A stretch of DNA of 64,000 bases from CAVTWS01 sp963732655 (GCA_963732655.1 CAVTAI010000012.1:372001-436000); one strand, 5' to 3'. Shown: positions 54,773 to 64,000, counted from the stretch's first letter. Numbers and translations are program-made. Notes: generated by a model from the letters alone, not told the origin.

Positions 54773-55690
54773 CTACGTGGACCGCTTCACCGCTGGTTGG
54801 CGAAGGGTGAGAACGTCAGGACGGGCGTAGTGACCGGTCGGATCGAACATGCGGCGGCCGGAGGCGATGCGAGAGAGATCGAGCTCGGCACGCACGACGC
54901 CCGCCGCTCCGATCAAGGGCCCGGCGATCAGCTCACCGCCCGGCGCGACGATCGCAGTGTTGCCACGCGACAAGAAGTCGTCATCACCGCCGTACAGCTC
55001 ATCAGCGTCGGACAGGTCCCGAGGGACGTCACTGCCGCGCAGGAAGGCGGTCACGCCCACCACGAAGATCTGACCCTCCTTGGCGATGTGGCGCAGGGTC
55101 GGCACCCACTCGTCGCTGTTGTCCCAGGTCGGCGCCAGCAATACGTCCACCCCGCGTTCGTACATCGCCATCCGTGCGAGGGGCATGTAGTTCTCCCAGC
55201 AGATCAGCGAACCGACCCTTACGCCGTTCACGTCGATGACCGTCAGCAGGTGATCGTTGCCGTTGGCCCACACCAGCCGCTCGGCGCCCGTGGGCACCAA
55301 CTTGCGGTGGCGGCCAGCGATCTCGCCCGTGGGCCCGACGTAGACGACCGAGTTGTAGAGCGTGTCCGACCGGGTTCGCTCGGTGATGCCGAGCGCAACC
55401 CACGCCCCCGCCTCTCGTGCCGCATCACGAACGGGATCGAGATCGGCGCTCTCGACGCGCACCGCGTTGGCGACAAAACGGGCGTACCAGTCGCCGTCGC
55501 TCATCGGCGGGCGACGCCAGACCCAGTCGGGGTAGCCGGGCACGAAGGACTCGGGGAACACGATCAGTTCGGCGTCCGCCGCAACAACATGGCCGGCCGC
55601 GACCTCCATGGTTGCGGCGCGATCGAGCACCACCGGTGTGGCCTGTATGGCCGCCACCGTCAAGGTTCCGCTGACGCCATCGAAGCTCAT
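54773..55690 (-). CDS. Nitrilase/carbon-nitrogen hydrolase
   Basis: This is a 305-residue protein. The catalytic triad is visible: Glu47 in VFPESFVPGYPDW, Lys in RHRKLVPTG and Cys in SLICWENYMPL. The CWENYMPL pattern marks true nitrilases (nitrile to acid plus ammonia). ATG 55690. It is divergent from the cyclase gene, with 127 bp between. It is convergent with the epoxide hydrolase gene, a pairing seen in xenobiotic degraders. Confidence 0.92.
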   Translation of the reverse strand: MSFDGVSGTLTVAAIQATPVVLDRAATMEVAAGHVVAADAELIVFPESFVPGYPDWVWRRPPMSDGDWYARFVANAVRVESADLDPVRDAAREAGAWVALGITERTRSDTLYNSVVYVGPTGEIAGRHRKLVPTGAERLVWANGNDHLLTVIDVNGVRVGSLICWENYMPLARMAMYERGVDVLLAPTWDNSDEWVPTLRHIAKEGQIFVVGVTAFLRGSDVPRDLSDADELYGGDDDFLSRGNTAIVAPGGELIAGPLIGAAGVVRAELDLSRIASGRRMFDPTGHYARPDVLTLRQPAVKRST

Positions 55691-55817
55691 CGCGGCACGC
55701 TACTCCGCGGGCGGCACGGCGCTGACCGCACCGCGTCCGCTATGCAGCCGGCGGTCCGCCACCTTCACCAGCACCGTAACGAGGGCGTCGAGGGAGTCGG
55801 CTACCTTCGTAAGCACT

Positions 55818-58556
55818 GTGAGTGATGCAATGGCCGGGCCAACTGAGCAGGGCACGTTCCTCGATCGGGTGCTCATGTTCACCGATGTCGAGGGGTCCTC
55901 GCGCCGGTGGGACCTCGAACCCGATGTCATGCGTGCGTTGATGCGCCACCACGACGAGTTGGTGACCTCAGTGGTTGAACGCTTCGGTGGTGTGATCGGG
56001 GCTCGAACGGGCGATGGGGCGATCGCACTCTTTCGCTCCGCGGTCGAGGCGGCCCAGAGTGCGTTGGAGCTGCAGGCGCTCATCGCCGACGGGCCGACGG
56101 CGTCGGGCCTCTCGGCGGAACCGCTACTGATTCGGGTGGGACTGCACCGAGGCGTCGTCGAACGTCGTGACGGCGAGCACTACGGACCGCCGATGCACCG
56201 CGCCGCGCGCGTCATGGCCGCCGGTCATGGTGGCCAGATCCTGATCAGCGCCGTCATCGGGGATGAACTCCAGGCTGCGGTGGCAGCCGACCCGGCGTCG
56301 ATCGAGCTCACCATCGTGAGCCGAGGAATACAGCGGCTGAAGGGGTTCCACGAGCCCGAGCGGCTGAGCGAGTTGTATCGACGCGATGTCCCGATCGAGG
56401 TTCGTGGCCTCCGAGACGTGGCGTCGATCGGGAACCTGCCCCCGATCGACGTGGACGCATTCGTAGGACGCCAGACGGAGGTGTCCCACATTCTTCCCGG
56501 ACTTCGGGCGGGGCGCATTACGACCCTCGTCGGAACGGGCGGCGTCGGGAAGACCCGGCTCGCTCTTCAGCTCGCCTACCTCGCTCAGGAGCAGTTCCAT
56601 GACGGCGTCTGGTTCGTGGACCTCGCCTCGGTGTTCAGCGCCGAGCGAGTGATCACTGCGGTGGCCGACACGATCGGCGTGGCCGAGGAATCGACGCAGA
56701 CGCTCGCCTCGTCGGTGCGCCAGGCCCTTCACACCCGGCAGATGCTCGTGGTCCTGGACAACTGTGAGCAGGTGTTCGACTCGGTGACCGCACTGGTTCG
56801 TGCTGCGTGCTCGGACCGGATGCCCACGAGCATCCTGGCCACGTCGCAGCGCGGCCTCGGCATCGCGGGCGAGCAGGTGGAGCTGATCGCTCCGCTGCAT
56901 TGCGAAGCCGGCGATGATGCCGGCATCGACGACTCACCCGCGGCGGGGATGTTCATCCTGGCGGCCACACGCGGGGATCCGACGTTCCGCGCCGGACCCG
57001 AGGACGCGTCGGCCATCGGGCGGATCTGCAGTCGCCTCGACGGTCTCCCCCTCGCCTTGGAGTTGGCGGCTTCCCGAGTGCGGGTGATGAGCGTGCGCGA
57101 GATCGCCGATCGCCTCGAGACGAGTTTCGACCTCCTGCGATCGCGCGATGGCGCCGAGCGTCACCGGACGATGTCGGCGGCGATCCAGTGGAGCATGGAT
57201 CTCCTGTCGCCCGAGGATCGATCGCTGCTGATCGACCTGTCCGTGTTCAACGGCGACTTCACGTGGGAGGGAGCAGCCGCCGTCTCCGGCCGCGACCCGC
57301 TCGATGTGGCCGACAGCCTCGACGAGTTGACGCGACGGTCGTTGCTCGTGCGACGCGGCGAGGGTCTGCGCATGCTCGTCCCGCTGCGCCTGTTCTGCGG
57401 TGCCGAGCTCGCCGCCAGCGGGCGGGAATCGACGATCCGGGCGCGCCACACCGTATGGGTCCGCGAGTCGATCCCAGTTCCGTTCGATCACCCTGACCCG
57501 CACGTGGTCAATGCCCGGTTGGAGCGGATCGCGAACTCGTCCGACGACATCGACGCCGCGCACCGCTGGTTGGTGGACCATCGCGTCGAGGATGCGATCG
57601 ACATGTCGCTCCAGCTCTTCGACGCGAACATGGCCCGTGCCCGCTACAGCGTCGCCCTGGATCGTTTCGCCGACTGCGACCTTGCGACCACACCGACGGC
57701 GCTCCGAGTCGAGGTGTTGGGTGCAATAGCGGCGTTCTCGTGGACGCTCGGCCGGTATGACGACGGTGACCGGGCCGCCCAGCGGGCCCTGGCCATGGCG
57801 CACGAGCATGAGCTCCCGCTCCCGCTGATGGCGGCCGTCCTCCTCTGTGCGTTCTCCGACCCGGAGACGGCGGCCGAGTTGGCCGCCAGGACCGAGCGCG
57901 AGATCCTTGGGCGTGACGACGAACGCCGGCAGGCCGACAAGGCCCGGCATTTTCCTCCGCTCGGCATGGTGCTGGCCGTGCTGGGGGACCCCGAGCGTGG
58001 AGTTCGAGTCGCCGACGAAGGGGTGGCCGAGGCCCGGCGCGTCGGGGCGTTGCTGCTGCTCAATGCGCTGGGAAACCGGATTCTGATCCAACCCAGCTCC
58101 GTTGAGGTGGCTGAGATGATGACCGAGGTCGTCGATCTGGCCCGGACGATGGGACGGAAGACGACCCTCGCCCTGGCCTACGCCTCGATCGCGCACCGGG
58201 CCCGACGGGACGGCGACATCGCCGGGTTCCTGTCCGGCGTCGTACAGACCGCCGAGCTCGCGCTCGACGCCGAGCCGCAGAGCGTGGTGCAGATGCTCCA
58301 CTGGGTTCCCACGTCGGTCCTTGATCGGTTCCCGAGAGAAGCGGCGCTGATGACCGCTGCGCTCGGTTGCCTGGGGGGGAACGAGCATTACATCGGCGCC
58401 GAGAAGCACCGGGCCCGCCGAGCGATGCTGCGCGAGCAGCTGGCTACGGTGTTGGGCGACGAGGAGCTGGAGCGAGCATGGTCGGAGGGTTCCCAGCTCG
58501 GCCTCGCGCAGGTGGTCGACCGGCTCCACTGGATCGCCGACGCCTACTCCTCCTGA
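55818..58556 (+). CDS. Class III adenylate/guanylate cyclase with NB-ARC and TPR domains
   Basis: The N-terminal ~170 residues form a class III cyclase domain: first metal Asp in MFTDVEGSS, second in RTGDGAIALF. The transition-state Asn of the usual VNRAAR is His here (MHRAAR); the Arg is kept. Next is an NB-ARC ATPase (TLVGTGGVGKTRLALQLA, MLVVLDNCEQV, ILATSQRGL) and a long TPR-like helical C-terminus. There is no LuxR HTH. GTG 55818 or ATG 55830 starts it. Convergent with it is a transporter carrying a cyclic-nucleotide domain. Confidence 0.87.
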   Translation: MSDAMAGPTEQGTFLDRVLMFTDVEGSSRRWDLEPDVMRALMRHHDELVTSVVERFGGVIGARTGDGAIALFRSAVEAAQSALELQALIADGPTASGLSAEPLLIRVGLHRGVVERRDGEHYGPPMHRAARVMAAGHGGQILISAVIGDELQAAVAADPASIELTIVSRGIQRLKGFHEPERLSELYRRDVPIEVRGLRDVASIGNLPPIDVDAFVGRQTEVSHILPGLRAGRITTLVGTGGVGKTRLALQLAYLAQEQFHDGVWFVDLASVFSAERVITAVADTIGVAEESTQTLASSVRQALHTRQMLVVLDNCEQVFDSVTALVRAACSDRMPTSILATSQRGLGIAGEQVELIAPLHCEAGDDAGIDDSPAAGMFILAATRGDPTFRAGPEDASAIGRICSRLDGLPLALELAASRVRVMSVREIADRLETSFDLLRSRDGAERHRTMSAAIQWSMDLLSPEDRSLLIDLSVFNGDFTWEGAAAVSGRDPLDVADSLDELTRRSLLVRRGEGLRMLVPLRLFCGAELAASGRESTIRARHTVWVRESIPVPFDHPDPHVVNARLERIANSSDDIDAAHRWLVDHRVEDAIDMSLQLFDANMARARYSVALDRFADCDLATTPTALRVEVLGAIAAFSWTLGRYDDGDRAAQRALAMAHEHELPLPLMAAVLLCAFSDPETAAELAARTEREILGRDDERRQADKARHFPPLGMVLAVLGDPERGVRVADEGVAEARRVGALLLLNALGNRILIQPSSVEVAEMMTEVVDLARTMGRKTTLALAYASIAHRARRDGDIAGFLSGVVQTAELALDAEPQSVVQMLHWVPTSVLDRFPREAALMTAALGCLGGNEHYIGAEKHRARRAMLREQLATVLGDEELERAWSEGSQLGLAQVVDRLHWIADAYSS

Positions 58557-58573
58557 AGGCTCGCCGTCGGCCG

Positions 58574-60808
58574 TCAACGGTTGATCTGGTCGGTCATGAG
58601 GTTGGCGGTGATGACCTTCTCGGCGAGGGCGCGGCTGATGATCCGGTGCACGAGTGCGTAGAGCGCCGGCTCGCGTTCCTCCAGGGAGTCGAGCTCGCGG
58701 CGGCTGAGGCGAAGAACCGTCGTGGGTTCGATGGAGACGATGTCGGCGCTGCGGCCCTGACCGAGGATGAAGCCGATGTCGCCCACCACGGCGCCGGCGG
58801 TCATCTCGCGTAGTCGCTCCGCGTCGCCCGACGTGGTGCGACGCATCACCGCGACCGCGCCGCGCTCCACGACGAGGAGCTCGTCTCCCGGCTCTCCGGA
58901 CCGCAGGATCACCTCTCCGGCGTCGTGAGAGGTTCGGCGCATCAGCGCGATCAGCGAGTCGAACAGGTCGTCGTCCACATCGCCGGCCACCCGCTCGCGC
59001 AGCGTGGGCTCGGCGTGCCGAGGCGCCGAGCTGAGCAGCCAGGCCTCGATGTCGTGCAGCGCCGGATCGATCCGGTCGAACGCCGTGATCGCCACGTACG
59101 GCGCCTCGGTTGGCGGCGCGTCACCCGCGACGACAGTGACCCCACACCGCCCGAGCACGGCGAGGATCGACGGGTTGGCGCCGCACAGGAGGACTCGGAC
59201 GCCCCGATGGGTTCCGAGCGAAAGCACCCGCTCGAACGCCGCCGCCGATGCCGCGTCGATCCCGGGAACGAGCGTGGCGTCGATGAGCAGCGCCCGAAGT
59301 GGAGAACGGGAGGCGTCGTCGAGCCGTTCCCTGACGTGCGTCACCACCCGCTCCGTGGAACCGAAGAACAGGTAGCCGTGCAATCGCACGACCTCCACGC
59401 TGTCACCGACTTGGCGGAGGAACGCGATTTCGTGCGGCGGCCGGTCACGGGTGCTGGGGATGCTGGCGAGAGACGCTGTCGACCGGACGATCGGGAGGCG
59501 TGCGTACGAGTAGGCGAACAGCACGCTGGCGGCGACGAACCCGGCGATCGTCGCCTCGAGGAAGCCCGAGAACACGACGAACCCGAGGATCACCACGACC
59601 GTGATCGACTCGGTGACGCTGTACCTTCGTGCCGCCTCGATCAACCACCCGACGAGCAGTTCGATCCCGAGGAACATGATGAAACCGGCGCTCAGGAACG
59701 TCGGGATGTGGGTGATGATCTGACCGGCGAAGAAGAAGCCGAGCAGGACGACCGAGCCGGAGACGACTCCTGCGCCGCGGTGTCGGACCCCTGACTTGTT
59801 GCCGAGTACCGAGATCGAGAGCCCCGTATACCCCGGTGGCCCGCCCACCGCCGCCACCACGGCGTTGGCCAGCCCCGTGGTGCGTAGTTCGGTGTCGACA
59901 TCGAGGTCACGCCCGGTCGCCGTCTCCAGCGCGGCACTGTTCATGAGCATGGCGAAGAGGCACAGCGCGGCGGTGGTGAGGATCGTCGGCGCCGCCCCGC
60001 CCACGTCGGCCCAGTCGACATCGTCGAGCATGCCCGGGAACGGCAGCTGGAGCGACGCATCGCGCGCACTCCGCGGAAAGTGACCGTCGGCGACTGCGGT
60101 CGCCATCGACGTGCCCGTCGCCGCCATCCACCCGTAGAACGCGACAAGTGAAGCGACGAGGGACGTCAACAGGACCATCGGATGCCGGAATCGCTTCACC
60201 ATCACGTGCAGGAGGAGAGCGAGCAGCGCCGCCGGGACCAGCCGGCGGAGGGCAGGGGCATCGAGATCACTCAGCTCGCCCAACGACGGCGCGAACCCCA
60301 CGGCCGTGGAGACCCCGCCGTGGACAAGCAGCCATCCGGTCCCGGCGAGGAACCCGGCGAGCACCGGCTGCGGGAAGTACCTGACGATCCGGCCGAACCG
60401 GAAGCGCCCGGTGATCCACAAGAGGACGCCAGTCGCCAGCGAGGAGGCGGCGATGACGGCGAAGGCGGTGGGAACCGAGATGTCGGACGCGGCGAACGTC
60501 GTCGCCAGGATGGCGACGGGCACATCCTGGATCTGGCCGATGTTGGTCGCCTCGCGACTCCGGAGTCCGATGAAGACCGCGACGACTGCGGTACAGAGCA
60601 GCGCCGACCCCGTCGCCACTTCGAGTCCGGCAGACAGCGGACCCGTGAACATCAGGGTTGCGAGGGCGACCGCGAACCCGATGCCGTCCAGCCCGGCAAC
60701 GATGCCCAGCATGGCGACGCTGGCGCGTTCCTGCCCCGTTCGGGGCCAGCCAGGGGGTGAGGACGCTTGCCGCCCGACTGATCCTGCAGCGGTCACATCG
60801 GTCGGCAT
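58574..60808 (-). CDS. SulP-family anion transporter fused to STAS and cyclic-nucleotide-binding domains
   Basis: This is a 744-residue protein. Residues ~30-440 are the SulP membrane core (AGLDGIGFAVALATLMFTGP, VGGPPGYTGLSISVLGNKSG). Then comes a STAS domain (VEVVRLHGYLFFGSTERVV, LLIDATLVPGIDAASAAAF). From about residue 620 there is a cyclic-nucleotide-binding fold (VILRSGEPGDELLVVERGAV, VVGDIGFILGQGRSADIV). The phosphate-binding cassette lacks the usual R-A pair in full (GQGRSADIV). It would move sulfate, bicarbonate or another anion under nucleotide control. ATG 60808. Confidence 0.9.
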   Translation of the reverse strand: MPTDVTAAGSVGRQASSPPGWPRTGQERASVAMLGIVAGLDGIGFAVALATLMFTGPLSAGLEVATGSALLCTAVVAVFIGLRSREATNIGQIQDVPVAILATTFAASDISVPTAFAVIAASSLATGVLLWITGRFRFGRIVRYFPQPVLAGFLAGTGWLLVHGGVSTAVGFAPSLGELSDLDAPALRRLVPAALLALLLHVMVKRFRHPMVLLTSLVASLVAFYGWMAATGTSMATAVADGHFPRSARDASLQLPFPGMLDDVDWADVGGAAPTILTTAALCLFAMLMNSAALETATGRDLDVDTELRTTGLANAVVAAVGGPPGYTGLSISVLGNKSGVRHRGAGVVSGSVVLLGFFFAGQIITHIPTFLSAGFIMFLGIELLVGWLIEAARRYSVTESITVVVILGFVVFSGFLEATIAGFVAASVLFAYSYARLPIVRSTASLASIPSTRDRPPHEIAFLRQVGDSVEVVRLHGYLFFGSTERVVTHVRERLDDASRSPLRALLIDATLVPGIDAASAAAFERVLSLGTHRGVRVLLCGANPSILAVLGRCGVTVVAGDAPPTEAPYVAITAFDRIDPALHDIEAWLLSSAPRHAEPTLRERVAGDVDDDLFDSLIALMRRTSHDAGEVILRSGEPGDELLVVERGAVAVMRRTTSGDAERLREMTAGAVVGDIGFILGQGRSADIVSIEPTTVLRLSRRELDSLEEREPALYALVHRIISRALAEKVITANLMTDQINR

Positions 60809-60875
60809 CAGCCGGAGAAGGTAGTCCCCGGGCGCCCTACTCTGACGACTTCGCCAACCGCGCCAGCACCCGGGT

Positions 60876-61988
60876 TCACGACCCGGTCCCTTGGTCGCCG
60901 ACCTCAGCGAGTCGCAAGCGGCCGCCGGTTCGGTCGTGCCCAGGGACCGGCGGCGTCATCGCGATCGAGATCTTGCCGCGGACTGTGCCCGCTTCGAGTT
61001 GGCGCATCGCGGCCCTTGCTCGTTCGAGCGGGTAGGTCGCGTCGATGCTCGGCGTGAGCCTTCCGGCGTCGATGAGATCGGTCACCGACACCAGGTCGGC
61101 ATGATGCTCCTTGGAGGCGAGCATGGTCAGTCGCGGACGCACGAACAGCGACACCAGTGGTGCTCTCAAGCTTCTGCCGAAGCCTCCCGTCAGGTTTCCC
61201 TTGCTCTCGCCGCCGACGATTACAAGGCTGCCCGACGGGTTGAGGGCGCGCCGTAGGCGTCGAAGTGAGGTGTTGCCGGCGATGTCGAGGATCAGGTCAT
61301 ATCGGCGTGATCCGTCGGTGAAGTCCTCGTTCCCGTAGTCGATTGTGTGATCGGCGCCGAGCGACCGGACGAGGTCGGTCTTGGCCGCGCTGCACACGCC
61401 AGTCACCTCGGTGCCGTAGGTCTTCGCGATCTGCACGGCGTAGGTGCCGACACCGCCGGATGCACCGATGATCAAGACCTTCTGTCCGGCTTCGATCCGG
61501 CCGAGGCGCAGCCCTTGGAACGCCGTCGTCGCCGAGATGGGAACAACGGCGGCCTGTTCGAAGGTGAGAGTCGAGGGCTTGTGAGCGAGCTTGTCTTCCT
61601 GGGCGGCGGCGTACTCAGCGAAGGCTCCTCGGCTCACGCCGAGGACCTCGTCGCCGACCCTGAACCGGGTCACGCTCTCGCCGACGGCGGCGACGGTCCC
61701 AGCGACGGCACGTCCGGGCACACGGTTCCTCGGCGAGCGGAGACCGAAGCCCATGATGCGCATCAGGTAGGGCCGGCCGGTCATCTCATGCCAGGTTCCA
61801 CGGTCAAGGCCCGCCGCGTGCACGTGGAGAAGCACTTCGTGAGCCTTGATCTCGGGGCGGTCGATGTCGGTCAGTTGCCAGGTGTCGCTGGAGCCGTAGC
61901 GGTCTTGCACGATGGCTCGCATCGTCATCGCCTCGGTGGTCGCCAGTTCGGGCGAAGCGCCGGTCTGCGCGTGATCTGTCGTGTTCAT
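60876..61988 (-). CDS. Quinone-oxidoreductase-like NAD(P)-dependent alcohol dehydrogenase (zinc-independent)
   Basis: This is a 370-residue MDR protein. The GroES-like N-terminal part lacks zinc-ligand cysteines (VHAAGLDRGTWHEMTGR), and the Rossmann part has IIGASGGVGTYAVQIAK. This is the zeta-crystallin/RTN4IP1-like class that reduces quinones or enones with NADPH. ATG 61988 overlaps the hydrolase stop (ATGA), so it is the last gene of a three-gene operon with the hydrolase and the broken carotenoid oxygenase. Confidence 0.9.
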   Translation of the reverse strand: MNTTDHAQTGASPELATTEAMTMRAIVQDRYGSSDTWQLTDIDRPEIKAHEVLLHVHAAGLDRGTWHEMTGRPYLMRIMGFGLRSPRNRVPGRAVAGTVAAVGESVTRFRVGDEVLGVSRGAFAEYAAAQEDKLAHKPSTLTFEQAAVVPISATTAFQGLRLGRIEAGQKVLIIGASGGVGTYAVQIAKTYGTEVTGVCSAAKTDLVRSLGADHTIDYGNEDFTDGSRRYDLILDIAGNTSLRRLRRALNPSGSLVIVGGESKGNLTGGFGRSLRAPLVSLFVRPRLTMLASKEHHADLVSVTDLIDAGRLTPSIDATYPLERARAAMRQLEAGTVRGKISIAMTPPVPGHDRTGGRLRLAEVGDQGTGS

Positions 61989-63406
61989 GGCGTTCCTGTC
62001 GAGTCGCTGGTTACGGGTTGCTCGGTCCGGACCGAGTGGACGACGTCGACGATGGCCTGCACCGAGGCTTCGAAGCTCGCATTTTCGTCGATCAGCCCGG
62101 CGTGGGTGGAGTCGGCAACTCGGTGATCGTTGTTGGTGGACAGCGCGGCGAGGCGGTCCTGCAGATCGATCCATTCTTCGTGCTGCTGCATCGATTCGGT
62201 CGCGGTGACGACGACGAGGGGCTTGCCGCCGAGGGACGTCAGCGCTCTGGCCTGCTCGAACACCGTGCGATACATCGACTGTTCGTCACGCATGTTGCGC
62301 ATCCCGCGGGCGCTGGAGGCGAACGCCTGCACCTGCGATGCGGCCGGCTCCGGGATGCTCGACCACGCAGACGTGGGCAACATTCGTGCGGCCCCCAACC
62401 GGGCAAGGCTGGGGAGCACCCCGAGCCCTCGGCTCATCATCGACTGCTCGCTGGCGAAGCCGGGCAACTCGGTGAACTCGTACGGGCTCATCGAATCCAG
62501 CAGCACCATGCCGGCGACCTCATCCGGGTATCTGGCGGCGAACGTCATGGCGTAGGGCCCGCCGGCGGAGTGGCCGACGAGCACGAAGGGACCTGGTTCG
62601 TCCGCCCGCGCCAGCAGGGTGTGCAGGTCGGCAGCGATGGCGAGGCCATCCTGCGGGGCGCCGACGTCGTCGCTCCAGCCCTGACCGGCTCGGTCGTAGG
62701 CACAGACGCGGGTCGTGTGATTCAGTTCGGTGGTGATTCGCGTCCACCCTGCGGATATCGCTCCGAGCCCGTTCTCGAGTACGACCGTGGGACTGCCGGT
62801 TCCCGTGCAGTTCAGGTGAAGGCGGCGACCGCCGACGTCGTACAACGCGCCGGGTGCCGGGTACTCGTTCTGGTCGTGCGCCCGGGCGGCGGTCTCGTAC
62901 ATCCCACCGGCGGCGCCGATGGCGAGTGAAGCGGCGACCGGGTAGATCACCCAGCGCACACGGCCGCTGAGGTTCCGGCGAAGTTGGACGACCATCCAAC
63001 CGGCGAGTCCGAGCACTGCTGGTGGCCACACCCACCCGGCGGCGTTGAGTGCCTGATCGTCCGGCTGCGCGACCAGGAGCACCAGCCCGGCGACCGCCAT
63101 GAAGGCTGCCGGCACCCCTGCCCAGCGTTGCGGCTGACTGGTGAAGCGGCTCGACAGAAGCGCGAGCATCGTCCAGCCAACGGCGAACGAGAGCAGTGCC
63201 GTCGCGGAGATGATGTGCTCGGCGGCCCCGCCGAAGACGCCGAGCGTCAGCACCGTCGCTCCCAGCAGGCCGGCGGCGATCGAACCGCCCACGACCCACC
63301 AGATGGGGTCCCGTCGGGGTTCGTCGACGACGATCGGCTGGTCAACGGTGGTGGCGGTCACCGGTGCCCGCTCAGTCGCTGACGAAGTGTGGTCAATGGT
63401 CTTCAT
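61985..63406 (-). CDS. Alpha/beta hydrolase with N-terminal membrane domain
   Basis: This 473-residue protein has five hydrophobic helices in the first ~180 residues (WWVVGGSIAAGLLGATVLTL and others). A hydrolase domain follows, with VVLENGLGA, nucleophile elbow VGHSAGGPYAM and late His in DSTHAGLID. The catalytic domain probably faces outward. ATG 63406 follows AAGGAG and overlaps the upstream stop (ATGA). Substrate unknown. Confidence 0.88.
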   Translation of the reverse strand: MKTIDHTSSATERAPVTATTVDQPIVVDEPRRDPIWWVVGGSIAAGLLGATVLTLGVFGGAAEHIISATALLSFAVGWTMLALLSSRFTSQPQRWAGVPAAFMAVAGLVLLVAQPDDQALNAAGWVWPPAVLGLAGWMVVQLRRNLSGRVRWVIYPVAASLAIGAAGGMYETAARAHDQNEYPAPGALYDVGGRRLHLNCTGTGSPTVVLENGLGAISAGWTRITTELNHTTRVCAYDRAGQGWSDDVGAPQDGLAIAADLHTLLARADEPGPFVLVGHSAGGPYAMTFAARYPDEVAGMVLLDSMSPYEFTELPGFASEQSMMSRGLGVLPSLARLGAARMLPTSAWSSIPEPAASQVQAFASSARGMRNMRDEQSMYRTVFEQARALTSLGGKPLVVVTATESMQQHEEWIDLQDRLAALSTNNDHRVADSTHAGLIDENASFEASVQAIVDVVHSVRTEQPVTSDSTGTP

Positions 63407-64000
63407 GGTGAGTGCTCCTTGTTGATCGCGGTGCCTGGGCTGTCGTGGATGAACCCGACGAGCCAGCCCCCGTCGGGGTTGCTGTCTCGCGTCGCGTCGG
63501 CGACGAACACCAGGTCGCCGGGCACCTCGGCTCGGAGGTTGTGGTGCACGTGACGCCCACTGGCGAGTTCGTGGTGGCCGATGGTTCCCTGGCCCGTGGT
63601 CCACAGGCAGCGGAGCGCCCCGTCAGTACGCTCGTTGCCGCAGTGGGCGAAGCGTCGCGGCGTCGGATCCAGGACTTCGCGTTGGATCTTCCCGGCTCCA
63701 GGGTGCAGCGTCCATCGCTCGAGCAACGGCGTGAGCGCGAGCACGACGACCGAGTCGCCCGCCTCGAACGCGTGCACGAGATGCGGGGCGGCCACGCCGG
63801 TCGCGATCCAGATCGTGCGGGGCTCGCCGTCGCGAACGCGCCGCGCCCACGAAACCATCAGCGACGAGGACGGCGTGGTCGCGGCTGAGCACGAGATCTT
63901 GGATTCGGTCCGGGGCGTCGAGGATGGGCCGGCTGTGGCGAGTGAGCGCACCGGCGGAGACGACGACGTGCGCCTGAACGCCGTCCGTGTCGCTCGCGAT
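63403..64000 (-). pseudogene. Carotenoid oxygenase family protein, partial at window edge, C-terminally truncated
   Basis: The frame at the edge reads RHSRPILDAPDRIQDLVLSR then DHAVLVADGFVG. After a shift near 63850 it continues RTIWIATGVAAPHLVHAFEA, RFAHCGNERTDGAL and DGGWLVGFIHDS. It ends GTAINKEHSP, without the last ~30 residues that carry the fourth iron-ligand His in the family (GFHGNW in the paralog at 12801-14168). The stop overlaps the hydrolase start. Its 5' end lies outside the window. Confidence 0.7.

Noticed and set aside
56934..58577. 547-codon ORF antisense to the cyclase/NB-ARC gene
   Set aside because: Low-complexity shadow of the clear sense gene with no recognisable domain.
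1..64000. tRNA, rRNA, insertion sequences or phage genes
   Set aside because: No cloverleaf, rRNA segment, transposase, integrase or inverted-repeat-flanked element was recognised on either strand.

Overview
This is 64 kb of very GC-rich DNA from an actinomycete-type bacterium. The evidence is GC-rich third codon positions, many GTG/TTG starts, F420-type LLM oxidoreductases, a mycothiol-type maleylpyruvate isomerase fold protein, and multiplied PF04909 amidohydrolases, P450s and alpha/beta hydrolases. The mix resembles Acidimicrobiia or a related environmental lineage; that placement is inference. I see no rRNA, tRNA, phage, transposase or CRISPR.

The most important observation is two genes interrupted by an in-frame TGA exactly where a catalytic cysteine is expected. 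Each is followed by a 7-bp hairpin with a G-containing 4-base loop 17 to 19 nt after the TGA. They are an AhpD-like protein (488-985, CxxU motif) and an alkylmercury-lyase (MerB)-like protein (34714-35403, TGA at the position of MerB Cys159). Both look like selenoproteins that gene callers would split in two.

Layout. 1-1 kb: a tandem pair of AhpD-like genes. 1.2-12.7 kb: a P450, a substrate-binding-fold protein without a signal peptide, four PF04909 amidohydrolases (one with six frameshifts), a thiolase relic, a phosphotransferase and a dienelactone hydrolase. 12.8-18.5 kb: carotenoid oxygenase, enoyl-CoA hydratase, hydrolases and an LLM enzyme. 18.7-23.2 kb: CorA, GDT1, MFS and EamA-type transporters. 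22.2-34.5 kb: a locus resembling E. coli ynjBCDF (ABC transporter plus CDP-alcohol phosphatidyltransferase) joined by stop-start overlaps to a radical SAM enzyme, a P450, a second substrate-binding-fold protein and a DapB-like reductase. 34.7-41.6 kb: the MerB-like gene, Gfo/Idh, another amidohydrolase, SDR, hydrolase, a P-loop protein and a CoA-binding protein. 41.6-49.7 kb: a damaged stretch with truncated or frameshifted genes around an intact secreted 5'-nucleotidase. 49.8-64 kb: SnoaL-like, DinB-like, LLM, epoxide hydrolase and nitrilase genes, a class III cyclase/NB-ARC/TPR protein beside a SulP-STAS-cNMP-binding transporter, and a three-gene operon ending in a broken carotenoid oxygenase.

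Two kinds of damage recur. Single-base frameshifts, mostly insertions, may be base-calling errors or decay. Clean internal deletions remove tens to hundreds of codons from otherwise recognisable genes. Both limit confidence in the affected calls.
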